A stretch of DNA of 64,000 nt from Periplaneta americana (taxonomy: Eukaryota > Arthropoda > Insecta > Blattodea > Blattidae), in NCBI RefSeq assembly GCF_040183065.1, contig NC_091123.1, positions 9,728,001-9,792,000 on the forward strand, written 5' to 3'. The notes under the pieces were generated by a model. It did no database searches, had not been told where the DNA came from, and saw nothing but the letters and a program-made list of their open reading frames with translations. Below, in pieces: positions 35,129 through 48,181 of this stretch. The first letter of the stretch is position 1. Each line of letters starts with the position of its first letter. A program made the position numbers and the translations under genes.

Positions 35129-37254
35129 GTAATATTGTATGAAATTGCGCGTACGTGTGTTTTGTACTAGATATAGGGATTTAACATGGGAAATAAATTA
35201 CTTGCAAATGTTATCTTCCCATTGTTTCACAGGAAAATTGTATAAGGAAAAACGAGAAGAAGCTAAAAATACATCCAAAAGCACTAACAACTATTCTATG
35301 TTCTTAATAAAGTTCAAAGGAATTAATTAAATAAAATCTAAAATGTAACTTCATTTGCTCCTTTTAAACTTTTTCGTTTGTTTTTCTACAGTCAATTGTT
35401 TTTTATTTCTGTTGTTTGTATAATCGAGCTTCACACTTTTACATTGGGCCGTGGTAAAAATAACAAAATGTTACTTGAAATAAGTATAATCAATAAGAAT
35501 TAATTATACAAAATGAATGAAAACATTATGAAATAAAAATAATATCCAACAAGAGAAAAACATCAAGGAATATTAAACATAAATAATATTTTTTTTAGTC
35601 ATAGCCCTCATTTGTTATAATAAAAGTTGTAACATTGCTGTGAATCATGGTCCTCATTTGTTATAAAAGTTTTAAAATTGTTGTGAATCATGGCTGAATT
35701 CAATGAAGCACAAATACTGATTTAAAAATGAATAAAAGTGGTAACATGGCTGTTTTTCTCTAAGAGTAAATAACAAGTAAATTGGTTACTGTTGTATTCT
35801 TGTTTATTTCTTAATTCTTAAAATAGTGTATTACGATTCAAGATTTTGTAATGCACTTCACAAACGTGTATTGTACAGTATTTTTTGCACAATAGTATAT
35901 TTTGAAAATAATATTTAAAAGAATCTTAATATATAGTACCTACGTACATTAGACTATGAACAGCTGACTGATTCTTAGCAATAAGTTTGTCATAGATGGG
36001 AGGAGTAGTTTTAATTACAACCTTAGAGCAGTTATTTGTAATGTTGGAAAATACTTATGTAGGTTGGCAACTCTGAATTCAGTAAAATTAACTTCCAGTA
36101 GTGGCGGTTGTTTCCTGTAAGGACGAAAAAACACACTATCGTGCAAAAAATTATATTTGTAATATTTTCTCCTAAAATAAACAGGGGAGAGAGTATTTCT
36201 GACAAGCTAATTTCTCATGTTAAATCCTATCAGTATTTTCATTTTCACAGTGTATAGACCTATATGTAGAACTTTTAATATGACAGAAACTAAATTGATA
36301 CAAAACTCGTCAAACGTATGATAGAAAGGTATGTATCAGCTTTATTACATTTTCTGTTAATACTGAGCCTGCCGGAACCCGAAGTCTGGCCAATTGGGTT
36401 CGTAACGCACGTCACCAATGCGTGCCCGCCGGCAGATGTGTGAGCGTTTGGTCGCACGCAGCTGAGGGATCAAAGGGTGGCGGAAATATTCTTATTTGGA
36501 AATTACACGGATCTGGCTGTTAGTAACGGTGATTGGACCATTATCTGTGATCGCAGTTTCCATGGTTACTAAGCGAAACAAGTGAAGGGGAAGTGCTGAA
36601 AGTCGGGAAAATGTGGTAGGCCTAGTGTCATACGTACGAGCAATTCCGGACTCACGGATGAATTGACACAACACTACCCAAAGACACGGATTTTATTTCC
36701 TGCATGACAGCGGAGATTTATTTCCCCGCTGTGTCCTCGGTTCTTTGCTCGTCTGTGTTGTCCATGGCCTTCTGCTTGTGGAGGTGTTGCAGTCCACGGT
36801 TTGATTCCGAGGTCAAGTAACTCGATGCTTTTAATGAGGACGTTGTGGCTTATTTATAGTTTCTAAACTCCCAAGTCTTGAATGCTAGAACTTTCTAGTC
36901 ATTATTTTTAACTGTGTTGACTTTGTCGAATATGGATTCTTATAATTTCTTCTCTTCCAGTATAGTATCTTCTCACTCTAAATACGATATCTCCAGAGTC
37001 CAGGTTATTTGTTCTTCTTATTTTTCTCCCGTTAGCACATAGTGGTATTTCGGCTTTCCATCTATATAATTAGGTCTTAAAGGCCTAACTCCTCTGAAAC
37101 TGGGAAAGAGAAAGTCCTAGAACTTGACCCGGTTATCTAGTTACAGAGGATGTTTATTTTATCCCGGCAACTTTCCAGCTTTGTCGCATTTCTATTGTCA
37201 TCTCTCTAGAGTACACAAATTAAATCTGTTACTTGCTTGTGCAGGTACGGCGAA
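35129..37254. other. Intergenic, mostly unremarkable
   Basis: A two-copy ~54-bp duplication (CCTCATTTGTTATAA, GTGAATCATGG) lies at about 35605-35695. A small GC-rich patch lies at 36365-36480 and contains a hairpin-like CGCACG...CGTGCG. No gene is recognised. Confidence 0.4.
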
Positions 37255-37261
37255 GATGACA

Positions 37262-37530
37262 TGTTCTTCTTCTTCTTCTTTGGTTCTACAGCCGGGTTCC
37301 AGCCTTGACCGCCCCAACGATGCTTTTCCATGTCCTTCGATCTAACACCTTTGTTTTCCATCCTCTAACACCTGCTGCTATTATATCCTTCTCCACTCCA
37401 TCCAGCCATCTTAGCTTAGGTCTCCCTACTTTTCTGGTGCCAAAAGGTGTGGTGAGAGTCAATTTCTTGCAAGGATCATTTTCATCCTTCCTACAGATAT
37501 GGCCCAGCCACCTGACTCTCCTAGCTTTAA
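37262..37530 (-). pseudogene. Non-LTR retrotransposon 3' fragment
   Basis: The minus-strand frame contains RVRWLGHICRKDENDPCKK and then GRPKLRWLDGVEKDI, the C-terminal block found after the reverse transcriptase in many insect LINEs. It ends in an AAG-rich tail at 37262-37275. The upstream side is cut by the TTAA-flanked element at 37531. Outside both, ATGACATGTTC (left) and ATGACATATGTTC (right) may be an old target duplication. It is a different family from the RTE copies. Confidence 0.75.
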
Positions 37531-37964
37531 GGGGAGGCAGAGGTGAATATTTCAAAATCCACAAAATTTATCCGATTTGTTTGAAATTGATCATGGATAC
37601 TAAGTATGTTATTAGTAATGGACATACCAAGTTTAAACTTTCTAAGTACAATAGTTCTGTAAATATTAATACTTTTATAAAACTTTATATCGTTTGATAT
37701 AAAATGCTCCATGCACCATATTGTAAGAAATTTTCAATATTTCTTTTTATTTATATGTTCAGAGAAGGTATATAAATAATGATAATTATTAGTTTATTAT
37801 GGGAATAATATAGTAATACAGTTATCTTGGTTTTAATTTCATACTTTTAAGGGTACAAAATCAAAAACTAACATCGGAATATCAAAATAAAGATAATAAA
37901 AATGGAAAAAAACAAATTTTCATTTTTTCTTCAGTTTGTTCGAAAATTTCACCTCTGCCTCTCC
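37531..37964. mobile_element. 434-bp TTAA-flanked MITE
   Basis: TTAA at 37527-37530 and 37965-37968 bounds terminal inverted repeats GGGGAGGCAGAGGTGAA and GGAGAGGCAGAGGTGAA (one mismatch in 17). TTAA target sites are typical of piggyBac-type elements, although the ends do not start with CCC as in classic piggyBac. The interior is AT-rich and non-coding. Confidence 0.85.
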
Positions 37965-38650
37965 TTAATGACATATGTTCAAGTAACATACAAATTAATT
38001 ATAATAACATCTATAGGCCTAAAGGTTATTCCCAATAATAAATAAATATATATCATACCCAAACAAAGTATGAACATTACCTTCACCGTTTAATTCTTTA
38101 TTGTTGTTTTTGATATTATTAGGGTCTTAGAGAAAACATGAATAAGAAATAAACATTTAATACAGAAATAAAATTTGTCATACCTTGTATAAGTATTAAC
38201 TTATTTTATGCGTTCTTTTTACTTTGTTATTTATTTTAGTATTTATTTAACTTGGGATATAGTAGGTCTAATATTGTGTTTCTATTTTTAGTTTGTAAAT
38301 ATTCCGACTGAAGTTTCGCATAACTGTAGTGTCCCAGTCGTAGGCACTTCTGCAGTTTTCTCCTGTATTCCAAAATAGTTTGTTTCGTTTATTGTAGACA
38401 ACTGCCAAATGTGTATAAAAGGATACACTTTCCTATGATTGATATATTATAATACTTATATGCTTTCCTAAAGTCAATAAATAAAATATTTTTATGAGTA
38501 AGACATCCTAGTTCTGCCTAAAAATTATTTAATGTCTTGTCTTTCCTTACAAAACAAGAGCATATGCCATTGTATAATATTCTTAATATAGCTAATTGTA
38601 AGTATGTGAATGTATGTATGTATTATGTATGTATGTATGTATGTAATTTT

Positions 38651-38885
38651 AATTTAATTATGGTTTATTTAACGACGCTCGCAACTGCAGAGGTTAGACC
38701 TATATCAGCGTCGCCGGTGTGCTGGAATTTTATCCCGCAGGAGTTCTTTTACATGCCAGTAAATATCTACTGACACGAGCCTGTCGTATTTAAACACATT
38801 TAAATGCCATCAACCTGGACCGGGATCGTACCCGCAACCTCGAGCATAGAAGGCCAGCGCTATACAAGTACGCTACCGAGGCCCA
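38651..38885 (-). mobile_element. tRNA-derived SINE (family B)
   Basis: On the minus strand the head reads GGCCTCGGTAGCGTACTTG and carries GGTTGCGGGTACGATCCC. The body runs through GTGTCAGTAGATATTTACTG to ACGACGCTGATATAGG and GCGAGCGTCGTTAAATAAAC. It lies inside a (GTAT)n microsatellite, pieces of which flank it on both sides. Confidence 0.75.
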
Positions 38886-38910
38886 CTGTATGTATGTATA
38901 TATTTTATGT

Positions 38911-39166
38911 TTTTATTTTAGTAGGTTATTTTACGACGCTTTATCAACATCTTAGGTTATTTAGCGTCTGAGTGAGATGAAGGTGATAATGCCGGTGAAA
39001 TGAGTCCGGGGTCCAGCACCGAAAGTTACCCAGCATTTGCTCATATTGGGTTGAGGGAAAACCCCGGAAAAAACCTCAACCAGGTAACTTACCCCGACCG
39101 GGAATCGAAGCCGGGCCACTTGGTTTCGCGGCCAGACGCGCTAGCCATTACTCCACAGATGTGGAC
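38911..39166 (-). mobile_element. 254-bp SINE family A, second copy
   Basis: It is nearly identical in structure to the copy at 20236-20489, with AAATGAGTCCGGGGTCCAGC and GGTAACTTACCCCGACCGGG. TGTATGTATGTA-type sequence flanks it, so it landed in the same microsatellite as its neighbour. Confidence 0.9.
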
Positions 39167-39169
39167 TGT

Positions 39170-41195
39170 ATGTATGTATGTATGTATATACATTTAAATA
39201 AAAGCGTATTTATTTACTTACCTTTTTGTGTTATCAGCTATATAGAGTGATTTATATAGGACTAACACATTTCTTTCTTCCTTTATTTGAAAACGAATGA
39301 TGCTAGCCACAATTTGTTATACATCAAATGTAGAGTATCTTTGGGAGATTACTAACCTCTATAGTAAATGTTGAAAATTCTTTATTTATTCGGCTGGAAA
39401 TTCACTTAATGATCAGTTTTTAACTTCAAATTAAGCAGGAGGATTACCTGTCACGAGATGCGCAGATGTTTATTCTTTATTCTGTATATTTATTGTCATC
39501 AAAATTATTATTCTTTTAGAAATCCAGTTGTTTCCAATTTGTTTACCAGTCCCAGTATTGTTTCTTTGGAGGGATTACGTACACCAAATTCACTCTGGTA
39601 TGCCCTTTGAGTAGCTGTAATAAATTCGTAATCCAGTATTGCTTCACAAGGAAGAGCCGTTGGTTTAATGTGTACTGCATTTTCATTGACTAAAACAAAA
39701 TGTCGAAAACAGCTGCCAACAATAAGGAATAAAGAATTTTGAGTTGGAGTAACATGTTATTTCAGTGATATCTGATCATGTACGTACTTCAATTTAATAA
39801 AGATTAAAATCCTCTGTTTAGGGTTGTAGGCCTAAGTCTATTGTACTGATCTTTCAAAATAAAAATAAAAAAATCTATTAAATCATCAATTTCTTAAAAC
39901 ATCTTCAGAGCTAGAAATTCTCTGTTTACCGAGACACTTGGTTAAGAAATGGACAAGAATTAGGAGGTGGTGATAGATCTGCGCTGCTACCGACTTCTAC
40001 CTCTGAGAGATATTTTATAGGACAGTGATAGAAGAACCAAGATCCCTTTCAGAAGTTACGGCAAAAAGAAAATGTAAACCCATACCTCTGCCTCGAATCT
40101 GAAGAGACAGATTAAGAGAAAAGATATGTGATAATAAACCATACTTCAAGTTCTCAAGACGTCATTTCCGCCCAGCCTACTTTCTGGTGTTGCATTCCTT
40201 GTCTCCGGGTTACGGTTCCTTTCCTACCTGTAGATAGCTCTGACGTCGCCGAGAAAGGCAGGCAGGGTCTGTGAGTCAGTCAAGATGGAGGTGCCAACGT
40301 CTCGAATTCCTTGAGTGGCCTCCAGAAATGGTGCAAGGAGTGTGTGGTTATGGTGTTGGTGCAGTGCAGTGTTGTGTAATGGATCTCTTGTAGTTATAAC
40401 ACCGACGAGACGTAAATCCAGAGGCTGGAACAATTTTAAGGTAAAAAGAAGAGTTTACGAATATGCATGATAGCAGATGATTGTGTTCTCAAATGTTCCT
40501 GTACAGTTTGAGAGGCTTTCATATTTCTGTGCTGGAAAGGGTCGCTATGGAAACATAAGCGTGACATTTGTTTGGTTGTATAATCTCTTGAAGTGTTAAT
40601 AAGTGGCGAGAGTGTCAAATAAGCTAATTTTGTTTTTCCGTATTGTTTTCTGTTTTCGTAAAGTGAAGAGCTGAAGTTGTATTATAAATTACCGTTTCAT
40701 AATTTAGTTGCAAGTTCTACCACAGCGCTGGTCTAATTGTTAAATATACCAAGGTTGGAATTCGGTACGTCATGCATTGTTGTGAGTTACTAGATTTCCC
40801 GTTATGTGTTAGTTCCCTAACTCACAACGAGACCTTCTGCAACGCCTACAACTTACAGGGGACCTTGCTCCCGATTTATACTGCTAAAGACAGAAAAAAT
40901 ATTGAAGTAAAAATGTGTATATTTTAATGATATATAATGGTGAATTCCACCGTGGAATTCGTGGAATTAATTAAACATAATTGCCTTACGAGATTGAACC
41001 ATTATTAAGCTCTTTCATCCTCACTCTGACATGGATTACGAACCAATATAAAGAAAAATCACAAATAACAGACTTCCTTGTCATATGGTGAGCATTACGC
41101 AAGGACCGCTTAAAGTAACACCGTAGAAACAAACACAAGTAGCATAACTGCATTCTGTATGAGAAGGAATTAATTTTCCACTTTCCTATCTCTAA
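39170..41195. other. Intergenic, nothing recognised
   Basis: Only short open frames occur. No transposon ends, tandem repeats or RNA genes were recognised. Confidence 0.4.
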
Positions 41196-41299
41196 TCGAA
41201 CCCGGGTCCAGTAAGTTTATGATAGTTGAAAATCATAAAGAACTATCCATTTGGTCAGTTCCATCCTTCACTATTGCCAGGGCTGTGAACAAATAATTA

Positions 41300-41375
41300 G
41301 AGGGACTCGAACGCACGACCTTCGGCTCGTAACGTAGCGCCTTAAACTCTATGCTACCATGTATCCCCACCTAGT
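41300..41375 (-). mobile_element. Degenerate tRNA-like sequence
   Basis: On the minus strand GGGGATACATGGTAGCATAG, GGTCGTGCGTTCGAGTCCC and neighbouring bases look like a tRNA A-box and T-arm, but the stems are imperfect. A second TTCGAG-containing stretch follows at about 41410-41460. Both are probably relics of tRNA-derived SINEs. Confidence 0.35.
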
Positions 41376-42003
41376 TCTCATTGGAGTGAAATATAGATCC
41401 ATGTTCTTATTGGGATTCGAGCACAGGTCCTCTGTATTTAAGGCTAGAGCTATAGCAGATGTCACCCCTGAAAATACAAATAAATACAAGCGAGGAACTA
41501 TTTCTCAGTACTGAAGTTGTAGGTGAAATCAGACAATATACAGTAAGATACATTTATTGCTAAGTAACCAAGTACACACAGACTCCAGCCAGGATGTGTA
41601 CAGAGATTCAATTGCTCATAACACGTAACTGTCACCGAGGACAGTGCAGCACTTTCCGTTAGCTGTCAGGCTTCATTGTGTCAATAACAAAGCGAGGAGG
41701 GGAAACTTCAACGCTAGACTAAGCGACGAACACTGAGCACTGCGACCAGAAGTGACTGCACATTGTCACTCATAACTTCACGTATCATAAATGCTTTTCC
41801 GCGTTCCTAGCGACACATACAGTGGAACGCGGTTCGACTCTTAGTGGGAAGTGGACATTTATCTTCATTCCGTGTCAACTATGCTTGTCCATATCGTGTA
41901 TTTGCTCAGGGTTACGCTGCGCTGAACATAGGTGTAGAGATGCTTTAGAATATCTAATTTCGTTCATAATGGTTGCAAGAGCGAAGATAAATCAGGTCAA
42001 AAC

Positions 42004-42004
<1 letters not shown>

Positions 42005-42073
<69 letters not shown>

Positions 42074-42880
42074 TAGTGTTCTGCCCAGGGTAGGTCTTTC
42101 ACCGCAAACTCAGCATTCTCCAATCTTTCCTGTTTTCTGCCTTCTTCTTTGTCTCCGCATATGATCCATCTTAATATTATCTATCATCTTATAGGGCCTA
42201 TCTTTTTCTGACCCGAATTTTTCTCCCGTTCACCATTTCTTCCAGTGCATCCTTCGGTAGGCAGTTTCTTCTCAGCCAGTGACCCAGACAATTCCTTTTT
42301 CTCTTCCTGATCAGTGTCAGCATCATTCTCTTCACCCACTGTTCCTAACACAGCTTCCTTTCGTAGTCTGTCTGTCCATTTCATACTCTCCGTTCTTTTC
42401 CATATCCACATTTTAAATACTTCTAGTCGTTCCTCTTCACCTCGTCGTAATGTTTATATTTCTGCCCATACAATGCCACATTCCACATAAAGTACTTTAT
42501 TAGTTCTTTTTCCAGCGGTCAGCAGAAGATGCTCCTTTTTCTTTTAAAAGCTTCCTTTGCCATTGCTATACTGCTTTTGACACCCTGGCTGCAGCTAATG
42601 TTACTGCTTGTAGTACACTCCAAGTATTTGAAGCTGTCCACTTGCTCTACTGCTTCATTTGAAATTCGCACGTTTACCTTCTTTATTTTTCTTCCGATAA
42701 CTATGTTCTTGTTGTCATTTATCTTCATCCCTTACTGCTCACAGCTGTCATTTAGCTCCAATAGCATACCCGTTAGTATCGTCTCCTCTTCTGCTAACAA
42801 TGCCATATCATCAGCAACTCTTATGACTTTATTCTTCTTCCTCCTACTAATCCTTGCAGTGAATTTCTGTGAAGTCCGGA
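42005..42880 (-). pseudogene. Degenerate LINE 3' end with (AAT)n tail
   Basis: Minus-strand frames (42519-42728, 42184-42411) encode pieces such as VEQVDSFKYLECTTSSN and MKWTDRLRKEAVLG that align with the better-preserved copy at 46211-46996. At least one frameshift separates them. After AAAGACCTACCCTGGGCAG, AACACTATGA, the sequence runs directly into ~22 AAT units (42005-42070 on +), the element's own 3' tail. The 5' part is missing. Confidence 0.85.
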
Positions 42881-42899
42881 GGGCCTAATTAGTCAAATC

Positions 42900-43034
42900 C
42901 ACTCTCCTCACCTCCATGCTGGGGCACATTGGGATCGTTTGAGATGCGAAAGAGGGAGTGGTGTATGGAAAGCAACGGAAAGCTACAGCATTTATATTTC
43001 CCAAGGAAAACTGCAAACATAGGCCTAATAATAA

Positions 43035-43067
<33 letters not shown>

Positions 43068-44835
43068 CAACATTATCATCATCATCAACATCACTATCAT
43101 CATCTTAAAATTCATGTTTTATTTTTCAGTCAAATTTGCGATCATTTATCGAAAGTAGAACGATGATGATTCGAACTTCAAACGAGAGCTGGAAAGTTCC
43201 GAATATTTCGGACTCTGTTCCAAAAGCTGATGGCTATTTCGCTCGTGTACCTATTCAGCAATTGAGTTTAAGAATCCGTTGAATTTCAACCAATCAAAGC
43301 CGTCTACCACTGCAATATTGTCGATTTTGTTTAGGTCTATCAATTTTATCTTGTCGCTGACCATTCACAATTATTTCCACAAATGAGTGAGAAACACAAC
43401 AACCCTAATTATCAATAAACTCAGAAATAATCCATCAACCTCAGTTCCCTTGCCATCGAGTACACTCAATAATTAATTTATTTTTATGAATGTTATTTTC
43501 ATAACTGTACATTTAACTAAATTTCCATCATTTTAAGGAATGTTATTGTTGTGGATAATTTGACAAACCTGTACTTAATGTAGTGGTCGTCGTTTTAATT
43601 ACGGTGTGCAATAATATGTACAATAAGAAAGTAATGTCTTGTAATGACACTCATTTTCTTGTGTCCCACAATTTGTCTTCCCACGGGTAATTTCTCTCTT
43701 ACAATCGTCGCTATTCTGTTCCTCACCATACTGCTGTGTTCATTTTTTTCTCATGCTAGAAATCTTTTCATTGATATTTATAACCAATCTTACGCAATCA
43801 GTATGAATTAATAAATATGAACAGGGAACATGCATATAATTTTTCATGTGAAAATTTCTTTGAAAACTTTAAAAACTTAATCTTTCTTCATAAAAATGCA
43901 AATATAATATGATAAAAATTGTAAAATATCACCCGGTTCGAAGACACCATTTTTGGGGTGACTAAATGACACAATATACCAGCTGTGGATTTGTTTTTCC
44001 TTCACTTATTTGTTTCTTTCATTTCAATAATTGTTTCTCCTTCATTCACTGTAGAAATTTACTATATAACATTTATTCTTGCTGAAAACAAATCTTATAT
44101 ATGGCATATTGTGTTATGGTGTAATAACGCACCTTTTAACCACTTTCGCAATACACTTTTGTGATTCTCGTGCTTGACTTGGACATCTCCAACAGCTTCA
44201 TTCCCACGTTCTAAACCAATTTAAAGAGATGGCGAACAATTTTTTAGAGATAGCCTATTGGTAGTATGAAGATTTGCCCTGGAGTGAGCATACTATTGTC
44301 TCAAGAATTCATTGGCTGTTTTCAAAGATATAATTTGAAAATAGCCTCAAAAGTCGATTCGCAGAGTTTCCCTAATATATCCCAGTCAAGGTCAACTTCA
44401 TAAAATCTTGCATGGGCCTAAGCGGTTACATCTGAGTTTATACAAAATGCATATTGTTCAAGCTTTAAAGCCAAATCATTGCCCACGGCATGTACCATGC
44501 TTAATTTGATTGAAATCTTCATCAGGCCTGATGGAGGATTAAGTACGGATTAGCACAATAGATCTCAGATCGTGGTGCTTGGTCGGATGTACCACTATTT
44601 CTCACAAATACATAAATATACAATAATCGATTGAAGTCAACGATGACAACCTCAAGGATGTGCTGTTATCAGATGGAGCTAGTCTTCACATGCCAGGCCA
44701 TAATAAAATAAATAACATTCAACATGGGGCGTAGAAAACTCTCACAATATTCATGACCTTATGCGGGATATTTATAAATTAAATGTTTAGTATGGACTGA
44801 TGCATAAAAAGTGTATGGGGTCTTGCATCTTTGCA
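42900..44835. other. Intergenic, nothing recognised
   Basis: A short (ATT)n run lies at 43035-43070 with an ATC-rich tail. The rest is AT-rich without a recognised gene or element end. Confidence 0.4.
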
Positions 44836-44859
44836 GAGAAGACCAACACATGAGGTTTA

Positions 44860-45200
44860 TCTTGTAGGTTTAACTACGGTCATCGGTAATATTTCACAAA
44901 GATGGTGCGCCTCCTCGCTGGAATACATATATTTGTTAGAGAATTTTTGACGAGAAATTTCCTGGCCGATGGATTGTTAGCGATGGACCAGTCGCCTAGT
45001 TCTAACGTTCACCAGACTTCACACCCCTAGATTTCTTCCTCTTGTGTACAGATCCCCTGTTGGTTACATTGCATCTCTTTGCACCAGAATAACTGCAGAG
45101 ATTAAGAAGTCCCCCTTGGTGTACTGTAAGATACTTTCCAAAAGAAAGGACATTGTATTGACGTTTTAAGAGGTACACATGCTGCATACATTGCACTCTA
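44860..45200 (+). pseudogene. Degenerate mariner-type transposase
   Basis: From 44892 the frame reads FHKDGAPPRWNTYIC, stop, RIFDEKFPGRWIVSDGPVA, stops, RSPDFTPLDFFL. This matches the typical FQQDGAPPH, FPNRWIGRGGPIAWPPRSPD and TPLDFFLWG run of the catalytic domain in insect mariner-like transposases. Several in-frame stops show long decay. The element ends were not found. Confidence 0.8.
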
Positions 45201-46029
45201 CTGAAGAACATAATACAATTTTTAGCCACGTAATAATTAGATAAAAATCTCGCTACTCTGTTTTTAGAATTATTGCAATTCATTATTGAAATAGGGACGG
45301 AACTTTCTGGAAACTGTACGTATATTTTCTTTGGTTAACTGAATGTCGACCTTCCACGCTCGAAATGCAGGTTCAAGAGAAATTTATTATGGAGAAAGGC
45401 GTCAGGACAGGTTTTCTAGGATTACTGTCACATCCTTTCCATCATCATTTCTTCATGATCCACAATCATTATCATTACCGATATAGTCAACAACGAGAAA
45501 CTACTACACTGTATAATTTTCTAAACAAACCAATTTATGTCATTCTAAGGCTTTCGCTCCGTTGAGCAGGTAACGGCAAGGATACCGACAATCGACGCTG
45601 ACGCCTGAATCCCTGTGCGGGTGACGTTGTAGTCAGTGGTGCAACTCAGTGTGAACCCAAGCGTCGCACGTGTCTCGTCGCTTTCTCTCTCGGGTTGCTT
45701 CCTCATCCTTGCGTTGAAGTCTCCGCGCCTCTGCGACAGAATTGCGTGTCTGTGCAATTAGCAGCCTTGTTGGGAACGCAGCGACGTTACTCAATGAATG
45801 TTCGCATTTTGTGGAGCAGAACTTGCCACAACGAGTAGTGGTCCACAATCCGTTGATGAGATATACCTTTCCCTCATTTTTTTTTCGAAAATGAGACCTT
45901 TTGATTCGTAGTAGCCTATCTATTTTTGTCAAATGTTCAGGTCATGTTTTTCTAAGCTTTATAATATGTATCGCCCTTACTGTATTAGTGCAACCTAGTT
46001 TCGTTCATTTGTTACCTATACCTGGTTCT

Positions 46030-47112
46030 AATATATATTTTTTTATATTTTCTTGTAACTCCGTATATTTAGACGTTGCCATATACTGTATATTGATTCT
46101 TCATCCTGTATTTTCTTGTAACCTCAAGCTATTTAGTTGATAAGCCTAATGTATTGGTTCCTCATTCTGTCCTTTCATGTAAACTCGAAATATTTTGGTG
46201 ATGTATATTCATGGGAGGAGTGATAGTAGGAGGAAGAATAAAGTGTGTAGGATTTGCTGATGATATGGCGTTGTTAGCAGAAGAGGAGATGATACTAAGG
46301 GATATGCTACTGAAGCTAAATTACAGCTGTGAGCAGTATGGAATGAAGATAAATGCCAACAAGACGAAGACCATGGCTGTCGGAAGAAAAGTAAAGAAGA
46401 TAAACTTGAGAATTCTAAATGAGGCAGTAGAGCAAGTCGGCAGCTTCAAATACTTGGGATGTACTATAAGCAGTAACATGAGCTGCTGCCAAGAAGTCAA
46501 AAGGAGAATAGCAATGGCAAAGGACGTTTTTAATAGAAAAAGGAGCATCTTCTGCGGACCTCTGGAAAAAGAACTAAGGAAGAGACTAGCGAAGTGGTTT
46601 GTTCGGAGTGTAGCATTGTGTGGGGTAGAAACATGGACATTACGACGAAGTGAAGAGAAGGGAATAGAAGCATTTGAAATGTGGATAAGGAGAAGGATGG
46701 AGCATGTGAAGTGGACAGACAGAATAAGAAACGTAGCTGTGTTGGAAAGAGTGGATGAAGAAAGAATGATGATGAAACTGTTCAAAAAGAGGAAAAGGAA
46801 TTGTCTGGATCAGTGGTTGAGAAGAATCTGCCGTCTGAAGGATGCACTGGAAGGAATGGTGAACGGGAGAAGAGTTCGGGGCAGAAGGAGATATCGGATG
46901 ATAGACAACATTAAGATACGAGTATATGGATCATATGAGGAGACAAAGAGGAAGACAGAAAATAGAAAAGACTGGAGAATGCTGAGTTTGCAGTGAAAGA
47001 CCTGTCCTTGGGTAGAACACTATGAATGAATGTATTGTCTTGTTTTCTTATCCTGTACTTTCTTGTAAACTCCAGTTACTTAAGTGTTATACCTTCCTCT
47101 TCTATACTCCAG
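46030..47112. repeat. ~60-bp tandem repeat split by a LINE insertion
   Basis: The phrase CCTGTATTTTCTTGTAAC, then CTCnAGnTATTTAG recurs at about 46040-46200 and resumes at 47045-47110. The LINE fragment at about 46206-47030 lies between the two parts. Confidence 0.65.
46211..46996 (+). pseudogene. 5'-truncated LINE, reverse-transcriptase C-terminal part
   Basis: The uninterrupted 261-codon frame starts just before the catalytic box, CVGFADDMALLAEEE, and continues through the thumb-like region (MKINANKTKTMAVGRK, FKYLGCTISSNMS) to a C-terminal domain (GVETWTLRRSEEKG, WIRRRMEHVKWTDRI). Everything before the fifth reverse-transcriptase block is missing, so it cannot work alone. The 3' end GAACACTATGAATGAATG replaces the AAT tail of the copy at 42005. 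It inserted into a ~60-bp tandem repeat. Confidence 0.88.
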
Positions 47113-47433
47113 ATATTTAGGCCTAGGTGATATGCAATTTGCCATGTTTTGAAAATTTAGTAATGGAGAACAATGTGGGCAGAAACTGGAAAGGAAACAC
47201 TTCTTAAGTGTGAAGCTTATTAAGAATCGTTCAGATAATTATATGACAATAACGGAAGAATATTATGAAATGAAAATACTATGGCTAACCAATAAATATT
47301 ATAGATTTTACTAATTTTTCCTACAGAATAATATCTGTGATATTGACAATTAATATTTGAGGAGAAATTAATAAAATCTATAATATTCTCATAGCTGCAG
47401 TGCATATATTTGTACAGATTACTGTGCACGTAA

Positions 47434-47690
47434 CTGCGGAATCCCGGCCAAACAAGTCACTTAGCTGAGTGCGCTCCTAGTAAAATGGCAGTTGACATTG
47501 GACATATACGTCAACATGTTTGCCTAACTTGGAGTCAGGCCACAAAGGGAAACAATGAAGGAGAGGGGTTCGGTCCGGTGCTGTGGACTGAATTCGGCGT
47601 AGCTCAGTGGTCAGAGCGCTTGGTACGTAGAACCAAGGACCCGGGTTCGATCCCCGGCGCTGGAGCGAATTTTTCTCCTCAAATATTAAC
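47434..47690 (+). mobile_element. tRNA-like SINE, one arm of the twin family
   Basis: The tRNA-like module (about 47594-47666) reads GGCGTAGCTCAGTGGTCAGA, with a TTGGT/ACCAA anticodon stem and CCGGGTTCGATCCCCGG. It is followed by AGCGAATTTTTCTCCTC. The ~120 bp before it (CAAGTCACTTAGCTGAGTGC, GTTGACATTGG, AGGCCACAAAGGGAAACA) matches the spacer between the paired modules at 55.3-55.6 kb. At the left edge only the first ~18 bp of the opposite module remain (GGAATCCCGGCC). Confidence 0.8.
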
Positions 47691-48181
47691 CAATAAATAC
47701 TTCACTGAGAACGTATGTTGCAAGTTCTCTGCGTCATTTGCACACTTTAATTGTGTGCACGGTCTCATGTGTTTCCATGGCAACTCTGGAATGCTGTAAG
47801 CCTGTAAGGTTCGCCTCGTGGGAGTGTCAACTGATCTTATGCTCCCCGCCCTCTTGCGCGATGGAGAAAGTGGCGGCTTCTCTTGCATCATTTATGCACT
47901 AACTGTAAGGATCCTAGCGGGGCGGCAGACGCACCGGCTGGCTCGAGGCTCAAGGCCCTGCCCTTCTCTCCATAGACCACAGAGCCTCGTCTTATTTTGT
48001 CTACTGCTCGTAATTGCTATCTTCCATGCAGAGCAATCTGAATCGTTCGTGGTTCTCCCATTGCAGTACCTCACTGCAGAATACAAAGAGTAAAACTAAT
48101 AGCCAAAGTGAAAGAGTCAGCGTTGCCAAATTCTGCACGTAGAGCACGTGAAGATCTGTTTATAATGGAATTGTCTTCTAC

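Noticed and set aside
45545..45932. Basic minus-strand frame (99 codons) as a gene
   Set aside because: It is rich in R, K and E but has no recognisable family, and two frames overlap with equal merit.
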